Shown: piece after piece, positions 24,353 through 33,077 of the stretch
Position numbering within the stretch: the stretch's first letter is position 1
How the letters are laid out: every line of letters starts with the position of its first letter
DNA from: Gemmatimonadales bacterium
GTDB taxonomy: Bacteria; Gemmatimonadota; Gemmatimonadetes; Longimicrobiales; Gaopeijiaceae
Assembly (NCBI GenBank): GCA_007692605.1
Contig: REBS01000118.1
Span: 1 to 45,531 of the forward strand
DNA: 45,531 bases
Reading direction: 5' to 3'
Notes under the pieces: generated by a model
Database searches by the model: none
Seen by the model: only the letters and a program-made list of their open reading frames with translations
What the model was told of the DNA's origin: nothing
Position numbers and translations under genes: made by a program

Positions 24353-24992
24353 TGGAATGCGACGCGCCCGCCCCCTGGTGGTCGGTGTCGCCGGTGGGAG
24401 CGGGTCAGGAAAAACCACGGTCGTGCGCGAGATTCTCGAGGGGATCCGGCCGGACCGTGTGGGTGTGATCCATCACGACGCCTACTATCGGGACTACGGC
24501 CACCTTCCCGAAGACACCCGGGCCCAGATCAATTTCGACCACCCGGACGCGCTGGAGACGGAGCTCCTGGTCACCCACATCGAGCAGCTCCTCCGGGGGG
24601 AAGCGGTGGAGCTGCCGGTCTACGACTTCACGACGCACGCCCGAGCGGACCGCACCCTGCGACTGGAGCCGACCGAGGTCCTGATCGTCGATGGGATCCT
24701 GGTCCTCGCCGAGGCCGAGCTTCGTCGGGTCATGGACATCCGGATCTTCGTGGACACCGACTCCGACCTCCGATTCATCCGGAGACTGACCCGCGACATC
24801 GAGGATCGGGGGCGCTCGCTGGACTCCGTCGTCACCCAGTACCAGGAGTGGGTTCGCCCCATGCACCTCGAGTTCGTGGAGCCTTCGAAACGGTACGCGG
24901 ACCTCATTATTCCGGAAGGAGGAGAGAATCGGGTGGCCATCGACATGCTGGTCACGAAGCTCTCGTCAGTTCTGGAAGCCCGCGAGCGCTGA
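24342..24992 (+). CDS. udk: Uridine kinase
   Basis: Phosphorylates uridine and cytidine to UMP and CMP in pyrimidine salvage. The 216-residue protein has the P-loop GGSGSGKT (18-25), IHHDAYYRD, NFDHPDALE, the substrate loop PVYDFTTHAR, VLIVDGIL and the lid segment RFIRRLTRDIEDRGRS. Length is that of bacterial Udk. ATG 24342, preceded by GGGGA, is preferred and overlaps the regulator gene by 11 bases; an ATG at 24357 would remove five residues and has no ribosome site. Transcribed with the metalloregulator, without an obvious functional link. It is convergent with the lipoprotein gene at 25035. Confidence 0.93.
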   Translation: MPADGMRRARPLVVGVAGGSGSGKTTVVREILEGIRPDRVGVIHHDAYYRDYGHLPEDTRAQINFDHPDALETELLVTHIEQLLRGEAVELPVYDFTTHARADRTLRLEPTEVLIVDGILVLAEAELRRVMDIRIFVDTDSDLRFIRRLTRDIEDRGRSLDSVVTQYQEWVRPMHLEFVEPSKRYADLIIPEGGENRVAIDMLVTKLSSVLEARER

Positions 24993-25034
24993 GCCGACGG
25001 CGCCTCGCCTGGACCGGAACCCGAATGACCTCGT

Positions 25035-25958
25035 TTAGACGGCGCAGTCGGGAAAGTCCCCGCTCGCATTGACCGCGAACCCGAAGCTTCGGTTGACGAC
25101 CCCGGCCGCGACGCCGGTGCCCTCTCCGAAGAGGGACGGAACCCGGACCTGCCCCGACGGATTGAAGATCCCCCCGCGATTCCAGTTCGTGGCGTTTCGC
25201 TCCTGGGCGCTGACCACGACCCGCCCCTCCAGATCGCTGGAAGGGGGCAGCCCCCCTTGAAGGGCGACCAGGACCTCGCGATCTCCCGAGAAGCGGTTGA
25301 AGATCCCGAACTCCGACGGGAACGCGATCGTGGTGTCGGACTGGGAGACGGACAGGCCGAGCAGGGTCACCGGATCCGAGGGCACCTCGATCCCCTGTTC
25401 GGCGAATGCGTCTCTGAGTCCATTGATCTCGGCCTCGGGAACGTAGGCCCACGCACCCTCCGACTGCGTCCACAGCACGGGGAGCACGGAGCCGGAAGGG
25501 AGGTTGCAGAGGCCGGGTGCCGTGAGGGGCTGCACGATCTCGAAGTCCGAGGGCATCGTGACGACCCCCTCGAGACGCTGTCCTTCGGGAAGCTCCACTC
25601 TCACCGAGAGGGTGGCGCCCGGCTGCACGAGCGATCGGCTCGGCCCCACCAGCCGAAGGCAGATCGGCTCGAAGTCCAGCGGCAACTCGCCATCGATGCA
25701 GTCCTCGAGCGACTGCTCCGCGAATCGCCCGACCTGCGGACCCTCCCCCTGGATCTCGATCACGGCTCCCTGGACCGGAATCTGGTCGGAGCCCGTGGTC
25801 CGATGGAGGAGCGCGACCCCGTCCGGGATCCCGTCGTCGATCCGCAGGTAGACCTCGGCGATCACCGACGAGACCGGCTCGGCGACCGTGACCTGCCCGA
25901 TATCGCAGGCGGAAAGACTCACCAGGACGAGCATGAGAAGGAGCCGCGGGGCCGACAT
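25035..25958 (-). CDS. Lipoprotein paired with a TonB receptor (DUF4249-like layout)
   Basis: 307 residues. The leader ends in the lipobox LSAC (C18). The rest is beta-rich: an Ig-like opening (VSSVIAEVYLRIDDG, IPVQGAVIEIQGEGP), a middle with V-Q-P-G-A-T-L-S-V-R-V (the carboxypeptidase-like pattern), and an end on NRSFGFAVNASGDFPDCAV. Lipoproteins of this kind accompany TonB receptors, as DUF4249 proteins do in Bacteroidota; they may bind the ligand or cap the receptor. Its ATG overlaps the receptor stop by one base (TGATG), so the pair is translationally coupled. Assignment to DUF4249 itself is tentative. The C-terminal part has two cysteines that could form a disulfide. Confidence 0.7.
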   Translation of the reverse strand: MSAPRLLLMLVLVSLSACDIGQVTVAEPVSSVIAEVYLRIDDGIPDGVALLHRTTGSDQIPVQGAVIEIQGEGPQVGRFAEQSLEDCIDGELPLDFEPICLRLVGPSRSLVQPGATLSVRVELPEGQRLEGVVTMPSDFEIVQPLTAPGLCNLPSGSVLPVLWTQSEGAWAYVPEAEINGLRDAFAEQGIEVPSDPVTLLGLSVSQSDTTIAFPSEFGIFNRFSGDREVLVALQGGLPPSSDLEGRVVVSAQERNATNWNRGGIFNPSGQVRVPSLFGEGTGVAAGVVNRSFGFAVNASGDFPDCAV

Positions 25959-28327
25959 CAGAACCGAACCTCCACACCGAGAGTGGGCAGGAACGGGAAC
26001 ATCGAGAGCCCCGTTCGCTGGGGTGGATCCGCACGAAAGTCGTAGAAGTAGAAGAGCACGTTGGAGCGGTTGTAGACGTTCAGGATGTCGACGTAGGGAG
26101 AGATCCGTCCCCATCCGCGATGGTAGTCCTTGCGGGCCGATACATCGAGCCGCTGGTAGACCGGATAGCGCTCGGCATTGCGCGGCCCCAGCAGGATCGC
26201 GACCGCGGCGTCATCGTCCGTCGATGCCCCCTCGAGTCCGAGCCATCGCAAGCTCCCGTTCTTCGTCTGTCGGGGTCCGAAGGGGGCGTACGCCGCGAGA
26301 GGCCGGGTGTAGGGGATCCCGGACCCGACATGCCACCGCATTCCCCCTTCCCAGTCGCGGGGCAGGGGAAAGCGGAGGACGAGGTCCGCGTCGAGCCGGC
26401 GGTCGAAGATCGGCGAGAAGGTGATCTCCGGCCGGTCCTCCCTGCCCGAGATGAAGTCGGGGAAGGTCCGGTCCGCCTTAAGCCAGGACACCGAGAGTGA
26501 CCCGTCGACCCGCCCCATGGTGCGTTCCACGAAGAGGTCGGCTCCGAACGACCGGCCTCGACCCGAGAGCAGGTCGTCGGCGGGGTCGTTCGGGTTGCTC
26601 GCCAGATTCGTCGTCACGACCCCGTCGAATTTCCGGTAGTAGCCATCGAACGCAACAAGCCAGCCCTGCCCCGGAAAGGCCTCGATTCCCAGCTGCGCCT
26701 GGTCGGACACCACGTGGGAGATGTCCTCCCCGGCGGTGACCCAGAGATCAATCCCGAGGGGAAGCTCCTCGTCGCGCACCGAGTGCAGGAACTGGACATA
26801 TCGGCCGACCGAGGCCTTGAGCGCGGCCTCTCCGCCTGCGAAAAAGCGCTTGACCGAGAAGCGTGGGGAGGGCTCGAGGACCCTCGCACCGTCCTCGCCC
26901 CTCCATCCCTCGACACGCAGGCCGGGCTCGACGATCCAGGCTCCGGGGCGTCGCCACGTCGCCTGCGCGAAGGCCGCCGTGTTCCACCCCCCCCCGACGT
27001 CGTCGGCAAAGATGGTCCCTCCCGTCTCGGCGAGGTTCGCCCACCGAAAATGCTCGGCACTCCCCCCGGACTTGAACGTCCATGAGCCACCGACGGGAAG
27101 TGCACCGCCTCCGGACAGGGTCAGCTGCCGAATCCGACTCTCGAAGCGGGAGTCGTCGAAGTCGGGAAAGCGCAGCCCGGTCGAGAACCGGGTGACCCCC
27201 ACACGACCCTCGAGGTTCGCGCCGCTCTCGAGGGGCCGAAACCACCCCGCTCCAAGGAGCTGATTTCCCCAGTCGAGGTCGACTCGGAGAGGGAAGTCAT
27301 CGGCATCGATCCGGCCCAGGTCGAGAACATCGCGTCCGGAGTAAGCCGTCACCGTCCACCGGCTGCCCCCCTCCCCCCACCCGCGGAAGATGCCCTGCAG
27401 GTCGGTGATCGCGTACGGGACCGTGGCCACCGGACGGAGCAGCTGGTCCACGTACGACCGGCGGGCAGCGACACGGTATCGTCCATCCCGGAGCCCCAGG
27501 CGATTCTGCATCCCGTCCGACAACCCACCGGACACCGCGGCACGGGCGGCGAGGAGCGAGACCCCGCCATCGACCCGGAACTCCCCGGGCCCGGGATTCG
27601 ATTCCACCTGCAGCACCGAGGAAACCCGTCCACCGAACTCGGCCGGGAAGCCCCCGGACGAGAGCTCCACCCGCTCCACCAGGTCTGCGTTGAAGACCGA
27701 GAAGACCCCGCCCAGGTGAAAGGGGTTGAAGAGGGGGAACCCATCGAGAAGGATCAGGTTCTGATCCGCCGATCCGCCCCGCACGTTGAAGGAGGCAGAA
27801 AAATCGGTGGGAGCCACCACCCCGGGAAGGAATTCGATCGCCCGGACCGGATCGGATTCCGCCAGCCCCGGAAGGAGCCGGAGCTGATCGGCGGTGATCT
27901 CTCGGGTCGTGACGCCGGCCTCCTCGAGAAACCGGACGCGCGTCCGATCGCGCTCCCCCTCCACCCGGATCCCCTCGAGGGTGATCGCGCGAGCCCGGAG
28001 TTCAACATCGACGCGGAGGCGGGCTCCCGCCTCGATCTCGACCTCGCGCTCGACCGGATAGTATCCCAGCCGCAGGAACTCCAGCCGGTAGCGTCCGACC
28101 TCGAGTGGCTCCACCCGGAAGTAGCCGGCCTGGTCCGTCGATACGGTTCGGACCGGACGCTCGGCATCGATCTCGAAGACGAGCAGAGAGACCGCCTGCA
28201 GGGGGAGTCCGCTCGAGTCCATGACACGGCCGTCGAGCCCCCCGGGATCCTGCGCCGAGGCGGACGTCGCCACCCCGGTCGCCATCAGGAGAAGGCATAC
28301 CGCCGCCAACGCGGACAGGCGTCTCAT
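25958..28327 (-). CDS. TonB-dependent outer-membrane receptor with N-terminal carboxypeptidase-regulatory domain
   Basis: 789 residues. Signal peptide (about 1-25, ending TSASAQ); a CarboxypepD_reg-like domain (28-110: GLDGRVMDSSGLPLQAVSLL, GYFRVEPLEVGRYRLEFLRL); a plug domain (about 130-250: GVVAPTDFSASFNVRGGSAD, LILLDGFPLFNPFHLGGVFS, VELSSGGFPAEFGGRVSSVL); and a long 22-strand-type barrel ending in FPFLPTLGVEVRF with the terminal aromatic expected for barrel insertion. Such receptors import bulky ligands with energy from TonB. The substrate is unknown. ATG 28327 starts the signal peptide; upstream frame to 28456 is leaderless. It is divergent from the histone-deacetylase-family gene, 127 bases away. 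It is followed at once by its lipoprotein partner. Confidence 0.93.
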   Translation of the reverse strand: MRRLSALAAVCLLLMATGVATSASAQDPGGLDGRVMDSSGLPLQAVSLLVFEIDAERPVRTVSTDQAGYFRVEPLEVGRYRLEFLRLGYYPVEREVEIEAGARLRVDVELRARAITLEGIRVEGERDRTRVRFLEEAGVTTREITADQLRLLPGLAESDPVRAIEFLPGVVAPTDFSASFNVRGGSADQNLILLDGFPLFNPFHLGGVFSVFNADLVERVELSSGGFPAEFGGRVSSVLQVESNPGPGEFRVDGGVSLLAARAAVSGGLSDGMQNRLGLRDGRYRVAARRSYVDQLLRPVATVPYAITDLQGIFRGWGEGGSRWTVTAYSGRDVLDLGRIDADDFPLRVDLDWGNQLLGAGWFRPLESGANLEGRVGVTRFSTGLRFPDFDDSRFESRIRQLTLSGGGALPVGGSWTFKSGGSAEHFRWANLAETGGTIFADDVGGGWNTAAFAQATWRRPGAWIVEPGLRVEGWRGEDGARVLEPSPRFSVKRFFAGGEAALKASVGRYVQFLHSVRDEELPLGIDLWVTAGEDISHVVSDQAQLGIEAFPGQGWLVAFDGYYRKFDGVVTTNLASNPNDPADDLLSGRGRSFGADLFVERTMGRVDGSLSVSWLKADRTFPDFISGREDRPEITFSPIFDRRLDADLVLRFPLPRDWEGGMRWHVGSGIPYTRPLAAYAPFGPRQTKNGSLRWLGLEGASTDDDAAVAILLGPRNAERYPVYQRLDVSARKDYHRGWGRISPYVDILNVYNRSNVLFYFYDFRADPPQRTGLSMFPFLPTLGVEVRF

Positions 28328-28454
28328 GTCAGGTCGAGGAGCGGCATCGTGAGGATCGGATCGCTCGATCACGGGATAGGGAGAGTGCCGGGAACGCGGC
28401 GGTATGACGGGGCCTGTCTGGAACCCCGACGCGGGAATCAGGGTCCTTCCGGCC

Positions 28455-29378
28455 ATGCAGATTTTCTACTCCGACGAGTTCGTGCTCCCCCTTCCCGAGG
28501 GCCATCGGTTTCCCATGGCCAAGTACCGCCTCCTGCGCGAGGCCGTTGGCGCGCACCCGGAGCTCAGACACGCCGCACTCCGGATTCCCGAGGCCGCGAG
28601 CGACGCCGACCTGCTCCGTGTCCATACGCCGGACTACCTTGGGAGGGTGCTGGCGGGGCAGCTGGATCGCTCCGAGGTCCGACGGATCGGATTTCCATGG
28701 TCTCCCGGGCTGGTCGAACGCTCGCGCCGCTCCGCCGGAGGCACCATCGGGGCGGCCCGGGGAGCGCTGGTCGACGGCACCGGGGTGAATCTCGCCGGGG
28801 GTACCCACCACGCCTTCGCCGGTCATGGCGAGGGCTTCTGCGTCTTCAACGATGTGGCGGTGGCGATCGAGGCACTGCGCGCCGACGGCTCGATCCGGCG
28901 CGCCGCGGTCATCGATCTCGACGTACATCAGGGCAACGGCACGGCCGCGCTCTTCGCCGGCGTCGACGAGGTCTTCACGGTCTCGGTCCACGGAGACTCG
29001 AACTTTCCCTTTCGGAAGGAGGAGAGCGACCTGGACCTGGGCCTGCCCGACGGCGCCGGTGACGACACCTTTCTCGACGCCGTTGCCCGGGCCGTCCACG
29101 CGGTGCGTCGAACGGGGTACCCGGATCTCGTCTTCTACCTGGCGGGAGCCGACCCGTATGTCGAGGACCGGCTCGGTCGCCTCGCGGTCTCGCCCGCCGC
29201 TCTTGCCGAGCGCGACCGCCTGGTGATGGCCGAGTTCGTGGGGCAGGGAGTCCCCGTGGCCGTCGTGATGGGCGGCGGGTACGCCGAGCGAGTCGAGGAC
29301 ACCGTCGCCATTCATCTCGAGTCGGTCCTGGCCGCCGGACGGTGGTCGAATCCGAATCAGATGGTCGACGCCCCGTAG
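28455..29378 (+). CDS. Histone deacetylase-family hydrolase (AcuC/acetylpolyamine amidohydrolase-like)
   Basis: Zinc-dependent deacetylase fold. In 307 residues: MQIFYSDEFVLPLPEGHRFP at the start, the catalytic pair H118-H119 in GGTHHAFAGHGEGFC, zinc ligands D156 and H158 in DLDVHQGNGT and D233 in AGADP, and Y276 in GGGYAERV. All catalytic residues are present. Bacterial members remove acetyl groups from acetyl-CoA synthetase (AcuC), polyamines or other amides; which applies here is unknown. ATG 28455 matches the family start; an ATG at 28404 is possible but would add 17 non-family residues. The last 22 bases overlap, tail to tail, with the threonine ammonia-lyase gene on the other strand. 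Confidence 0.92.
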   Translation: MQIFYSDEFVLPLPEGHRFPMAKYRLLREAVGAHPELRHAALRIPEAASDADLLRVHTPDYLGRVLAGQLDRSEVRRIGFPWSPGLVERSRRSAGGTIGAARGALVDGTGVNLAGGTHHAFAGHGEGFCVFNDVAVAIEALRADGSIRRAAVIDLDVHQGNGTAALFAGVDEVFTVSVHGDSNFPFRKEESDLDLGLPDGAGDDTFLDAVARAVHAVRRTGYPDLVFYLAGADPYVEDRLGRLAVSPAALAERDRLVMAEFVGQGVPVAVVMGGGYAERVEDTVAIHLESVLAAGRWSNPNQMVDAP

Positions 29379-30601
29379 AGGCGGGACGGGGGCACGACCT
29401 CGTCGACCCGCGTACCGGTGGATCGGATCAGTTCGATGACCTCCTCGACATGCTCGCGTCCCCGTGTCTCGAGGTGGATCACGATCTCGACGTCTCCGAC
29501 CGAGATATCCGCGAACGCCCTCTGGTGGGCAACCTCGAGCACATTCGCCCCCGCCCGCGCCACGAGGGCCGTCAGGCGAGCGAGGCTTCCGGGGCGGTCC
29601 CGCACCGTCACCCGCAGTCGGGCCAGTCGGCCGTCATCGACCAATCCGCGGTCGATGATCCGGGAGACCATGTTCACGTCGATGTTTCCGCCGCAGAGAA
29701 CCCCGACCACCGTCTCATCCGGCCGCAGATCGATCTGCCCGGAGAGAATCGCGGCGAGGGGTGCGGCACCGGCGCCCTCGACCACCGTCTTTTCCCGCTC
29801 CAGCAAGAGGAGGATGGCGCGCGCGATGGCCTCCTCGCTCACGACCACCAGCTGTTCCACGTGCTCCTCGATGATCGGGAAGGTCCGGTCCCCCAGTCGC
29901 TTGACGGCGATTCCATCCGCCAGGGTCTCACTCGTCTCGACCTCGACGATCTCACCCCGCTCGCGGGAGAGGGACGCCGAGGGTGCGGCCTCGACTTCGA
30001 CCCCGATGAAGCGGACGTCGGGCTTCAGCGACCGGAGCGCGATCGCGGTCCCCGAGATCACCCCGCCCCCGCCGACCGGAACGATGACCGTGTCGACCTC
30101 GGGGAGCTGCTCGGCCAGCTCGAGGCCGAGGGTGCCCTGGCCGGCGATCACGAGGTCGTCGTCGTAGGCGTGGATCATGACCAGGCCCCGCTCGGCCTGG
30201 AGTCGCTTCGACTCCTCGATCGCCTCCGAGAACCGCTGGCCGTGCAGGATCACCTGTGCCCCGTGGCGTCGGGTGTTCGAGACCTTGATCAGGGGGGTCG
30301 TCTCGGGCATCACCACCGTGGCCGGAATCCCCATTCGGCTGGCGTGGTACGCGACGGCCTGCGCGTGGTTGCCCGCGCTGGCGGTGATCACCCCCCGCTC
30401 GCGCTCCTCGTCGCTCAGGTGCAGGAGCCGGTTGAGGGCGCCCCGTTCCTTGAACGACCCGGTTCGATGCTGGTTCTCGAACTTGAAAAACAGCTTCGCC
30501 CGGACGAGGTCGTCGAAGACGAGCGAACGGGTGCAGGGGGTCAGTGCGATCTCGTCACGGACCCGCTCCCGCGCAGCCTGGATGTCGGAGAGGGTCGGCA
30601 T
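29357..30601 (-). CDS. ilvA: Threonine ammonia-lyase (threonine deaminase)
   Basis: PLP enzyme converting threonine to 2-oxobutanoate and ammonia, feeding isoleucine synthesis or threonine breakdown. The 414-residue protein has the PLP lysine K51 in HRTGSFKERGA, ASAGNHAQAVAYHASRMGIP, the phosphate-binding loop GGGGVISG, and a C-terminal single ACT-like domain (about 330-405, LRVTVRDRPGSLARLTALV), the length of the shorter, catabolic-type lyases. ATG 30601 overlaps the preceding lipoprotein stop by one base (TGATG). It is the last gene of a four-gene minus-strand unit starting with the DEAD-box helicase. The 3' end overlaps the convergent deacetylase-family gene by 22 bases. Serine dehydratase activity is a possible alternative. 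Confidence 0.93.
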   Translation of the reverse strand: MPTLSDIQAARERVRDEIALTPCTRSLVFDDLVRAKLFFKFENQHRTGSFKERGALNRLLHLSDEERERGVITASAGNHAQAVAYHASRMGIPATVVMPETTPLIKVSNTRRHGAQVILHGQRFSEAIEESKRLQAERGLVMIHAYDDDLVIAGQGTLGLELAEQLPEVDTVIVPVGGGGVISGTAIALRSLKPDVRFIGVEVEAAPSASLSRERGEIVEVETSETLADGIAVKRLGDRTFPIIEEHVEQLVVVSEEAIARAILLLLEREKTVVEGAGAAPLAAILSGQIDLRPDETVVGVLCGGNIDVNMVSRIIDRGLVDDGRLARLRVTVRDRPGSLARLTALVARAGANVLEVAHQRAFADISVGDVEIVIHLETRGREHVEEVIELIRSTGTRVDEVVPPSRLYGASTI

Positions 30602-31209
30602 CACGTGCCCGGATTCTGAAGGGTCGAAGGGGCGGACCGGTGGAAGAGAGCGATTCGCCACCCCTCGGCCGAGGGCACCAGCAGGGCGGATTCCTGCAAG
30701 TAGCTCCGCTCACCCTCCGGCCCCGGGTCTCCCTCGGCATCGACGACCACCGACCGCGACGACACCAGGAAGGAACCCTCGATCTCGCGCACCTCGAGCA
30801 CTTCGGATCGCAGTCGCAACCCCTCGGCATATCGGCGCCGCACATCGATCAGGGTCTCCCCACGGGTGGCCTGCGGGGAAACGCCGGTCGCCAGATCATC
30901 GATCAGGAGGGCGTCTCGATGGAAGAGCGACAGCGCCAGCGAGAGATCACCGACGCGCACAGCCTCGCGAAAGACCTCGAGGGTGGTCGTCACGGCTTCC
31001 TCGGGAGTGACCGAGGGAGGGCCCGGGAGGCCGGGAGCCTCCACACCCTCGACGTCGAGGGTGTCGTCTCCGACCACCTCGACGGACTCGAGCTCCGGAT
31101 CGAACCGCTGCTCGAGAGTGCACGCTCCGAAAGAGGTCGCGACCAGGACGGGGACGGTCGCGATCAGGAGCCGTTCGAGCGGTCCCCCGCGTCGGACATC
31201 GCTCCTCAC
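30601..31209 (-). CDS. Lipoprotein with a C-terminal NTF2/SnoaL-like domain
   Basis: 202 residues. A lipobox-like leader ends at C30 (VATSFGAC), followed by an acidic linker (about 35-65) rich in Glu, Asp and Val, then an NTF2-like cone fold (about 68-195: PEEAVTTTLEVFREAVRVGD, LSLALSLFHRDALLIDD, SFLVSSRSVVVDAEG, SAEGWRIALFHRS). DUF4440/SnoaL proteins carry ligands or are small isomerases; role here unknown. GTG 31209 is chosen since it overlaps the preceding stop as GTGA. The coding DNA contains a 22-base perfect palindrome at 31043, in the linker. It ends one base into the ilvA start. Confidence 0.75.
   Translation of the reverse strand: MRSDVRRGGPLERLLIATVPVLVATSFGACTLEQRFDPELESVEVVGDDTLDVEGVEAPGLPGPPSVTPEEAVTTTLEVFREAVRVGDLSLALSLFHRDALLIDDLATGVSPQATRGETLIDVRRRYAEGLRLRSEVLEVREIEGSFLVSSRSVVVDAEGDPGPEGERSYLQESALLVPSAEGWRIALFHRSAPSTLQNPGT
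31043..31064. repeat. 22-base perfect palindrome inside a coding region
   Basis: The half-site ACACCCTCGAC is followed immediately by its exact complement, so the 22 bases are fully self-complementary with no loop. It lies within the linker-coding part of the lipoprotein gene, on codons for Thr-Leu-Asp-Val-Glu-Gly. Its central CTCGACGTCGAG is the same as that of the intergenic palindrome at 23481. Confidence 0.6.
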
Positions 31210-31616
31210 GCTTCGCGCCGGTAGACCCCGAGACGGAGGGGTGGATCGACTCGCCAGTGGAAGTGGAAGCGGTTCTCACCCTCCCGGATCACATCCTGCC
31301 GACGCTCCCGGGTCTTCGGCCAGTCGACCCCGGTGTCGTTTTCGATCAAGAGGATCTCGCCCTCTCCCAGGCGACCCCGCAACCCCTCGATCTGATCGTC
31401 CAGCTCCTCGAGGAGGGCTTCCTCGGCGTCCTTCTGGACCGGCCCATCGGCGAGCGCGGTGAGCGCTTCCTCTCGAATCCGGGTGTACAGCTCCCCGAAG
31501 CGCTCGGTCGGGAGCGAGAAGGCGCCGTCCCGAGCAAACGAGATCTCGTTGAGCGCCTCCGCCTTGAAGTCCGTGACCACCGTGTGGGTCGTCGACCCAG
31601 ACCGTTTCAGAAGCAC
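31206..31616 (-). CDS. Conserved-looking protein of unknown function
   Basis: 136 residues, not recognised. No signal peptide or membrane segment. A basic start (MLLKRSGSTTHTVVTDFK) leads to an amphipathic helical middle (RFGELYTRIREEALTALADG, DAEEALLEELDDQIEGLRGR) that could form a short coiled coil, then a beta-like end (GEILLIENDTGVDWP, RFHFHWRVDPPLRLGVYRRE). GTG 31616 is the first start; no strong ribosome site is seen, so a later start is possible. It lies 20 bases after the helicase stop and its stop overlaps the lipoprotein start (GTGA), so it is almost certainly a real gene in that operon. Confidence 0.65.
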   Translation of the reverse strand: MLLKRSGSTTHTVVTDFKAEALNEISFARDGAFSLPTERFGELYTRIREEALTALADGPVQKDAEEALLEELDDQIEGLRGRLGEGEILLIENDTGVDWPKTRERRQDVIREGENRFHFHWRVDPPLRLGVYRREA

Positions 31617-31635
31617 AGGGAAGGTCTCTTTAGTC

Positions 31636-32955
31636 TCAGGAAGAAGGATCGAGCAGCGTGCGCAGTTCCTCGTCGCTCAGGTCGGCCGCGGACTTGCTGC
31701 CGAACCCACCGGCGGTTCGGGAGTGCTTCTTCACCGACGAGCCGGTCGAAGTGCCGGAGGCGGCCCCACCGTAGTCGAAGCCTTCGAGGCTTTCGCGCGG
31801 AAGCTTGCGCCCCAGACGGTGCTCGATCGACCGCAGGAATCCCAGATCGCCCGCCGTCACGAAGGAGACGGCGTTGCCCGCCGCTCCCGCCCGCCCCGTC
31901 CGGCCGATCCGGTGCACGTAGTCCTCGGGGTCCGTGGGGACATCGAAGTTGACCACGTGCGAGATCCCCTCCACATCGAGGCCGCGCTGGGCGACGTCGG
32001 TCGCCACCAGAACGCGTACCGTCCCGCTCGAGAATCGGTCGAGGGCCCGGACGCGATGCTGCATGTTCCGGTCCCCGTGCATCGTGTCGACGCCGATGCC
32101 GGCCTTTTTCAGCCGACCCTGCAGCGCGTCGGCTCCCGCCTTCGTGCGGGTGAAGACGAGCACCTGGTCCCAGTTCGGTCTCTCGAGCAGCTCCAGGAGG
32201 AGTTCCGGCTTCTTCTCGGGCTTGACCAGGAACACCAGCTCCTCGATCCCCTCGGCGGTCGTACCCTCGGGCGTCGCCTCGACCCAGATCGCGTCCCGGG
32301 TGATCTGCAGGGCCAGTGCGTGCACGCCATTCGGCATGGTGGCTGAGAAGAGCATGGTGCGGCGGGAGCGGGGCGAGCGCCGCAGCACATCCTCGATCTG
32401 GGGCCGGAACCCCATGTCGAGCATCCGGTCCGCCTCGTCGAGCACGAGCACCTGGAGCGTGCTCAGGTCGACGTTTCCGCGCTCCAGGTGGTCGTTGAAC
32501 CGACCGGGTGTGGCGGCGATCACCTCGAATCCCTGGGCCAGCGCGTCATTCTGGGGTCCGTAGCCGACACCCCCGACGATATCGGCGACCCGGATCGAGG
32601 TCCCCTTCGCCAGATCCCTCGTGTCCTCGGCCACCTGCTGCGCGAGTTCGCGGGTCGGACACAGGATCAGGGCCTGCAGCCCTCCCCCGCTCTCGATCAA
32701 CTCGAGGGCCGGAATCATGAAGGCCCCGGTCTTGCCGGTTCCGGTCTGGGCGATTCCGACCACGTCCTTGCCGGCCAGCCCGGCGGGGATCGCCTTGGCC
32801 TGGATCGGGGTTGGGATCACCCACCCCAGGGCCTCGATCGCCGCCCTGCGCTCGTCCGAGAGCCCGAGCTCCTGAAACGTAGAGGCCTCCTTCGGGGTGT
32901 TCACTTCTTCGGTGGTGGTGGTCTCGTCTACTGTCATTGCGTCGTCCAACCTCAT
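31636..32955 (-). CDS. DEAD-box RNA helicase (RhlE-like)
   Basis: ATP-dependent RNA unwinding enzyme for ribosome assembly, RNA decay or cold adaptation. In 439 residues: the Q motif (STFQELGLSDERRAAIEALG, Q52), Walker A AQTGTGKT (69-76), PTRELAQQ, TPGR, DEAD at 173-176, SAT at 204-206, VATDVAQRGLD and HRIGRTGRAG; all nine motifs look intact. The C-terminal tail is short and without an RNA-binding domain. ATG 32955 is chosen for AGGAAG 9 bases upstream; ATG 32937 would remove six residues. First gene of a unit with the 136-residue protein, the NTF2-like lipoprotein and ilvA. It provides a good internal reference for the motif-depleted homologue at 37054. The TATAAG at 33020-33025 may be its -10 box. 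Confidence 0.94.
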   Translation of the reverse strand: MRLDDAMTVDETTTTEEVNTPKEASTFQELGLSDERRAAIEALGWVIPTPIQAKAIPAGLAGKDVVGIAQTGTGKTGAFMIPALELIESGGGLQALILCPTRELAQQVAEDTRDLAKGTSIRVADIVGGVGYGPQNDALAQGFEVIAATPGRFNDHLERGNVDLSTLQVLVLDEADRMLDMGFRPQIEDVLRRSPRSRRTMLFSATMPNGVHALALQITRDAIWVEATPEGTTAEGIEELVFLVKPEKKPELLLELLERPNWDQVLVFTRTKAGADALQGRLKKAGIGVDTMHGDRNMQHRVRALDRFSSGTVRVLVATDVAQRGLDVEGISHVVNFDVPTDPEDYVHRIGRTGRAGAAGNAVSFVTAGDLGFLRSIEHRLGRKLPRESLEGFDYGGAASGTSTGSSVKKHSRTAGGFGSKSAADLSDEELRTLLDPSS

Positions 32956-33077
32956 ACTCCGTGTCTTCCTGGATTCGTGGTGGACGACCCGAGGACTCAC
33001 CGCGCGCCGGATCCACCGCAGCACTTATAGTTTAAAGCACCTGGCCCCGTTCGCACATATCCCCCGGAGGATTCGCC

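Noticed and set aside
31043-31064. Taking the coding palindrome as an operator
   Set aside because: It lies in an ordinary coding region of GC-rich codons that easily make CTCGACGTCGAG, far from any start; reported only as a repeat.
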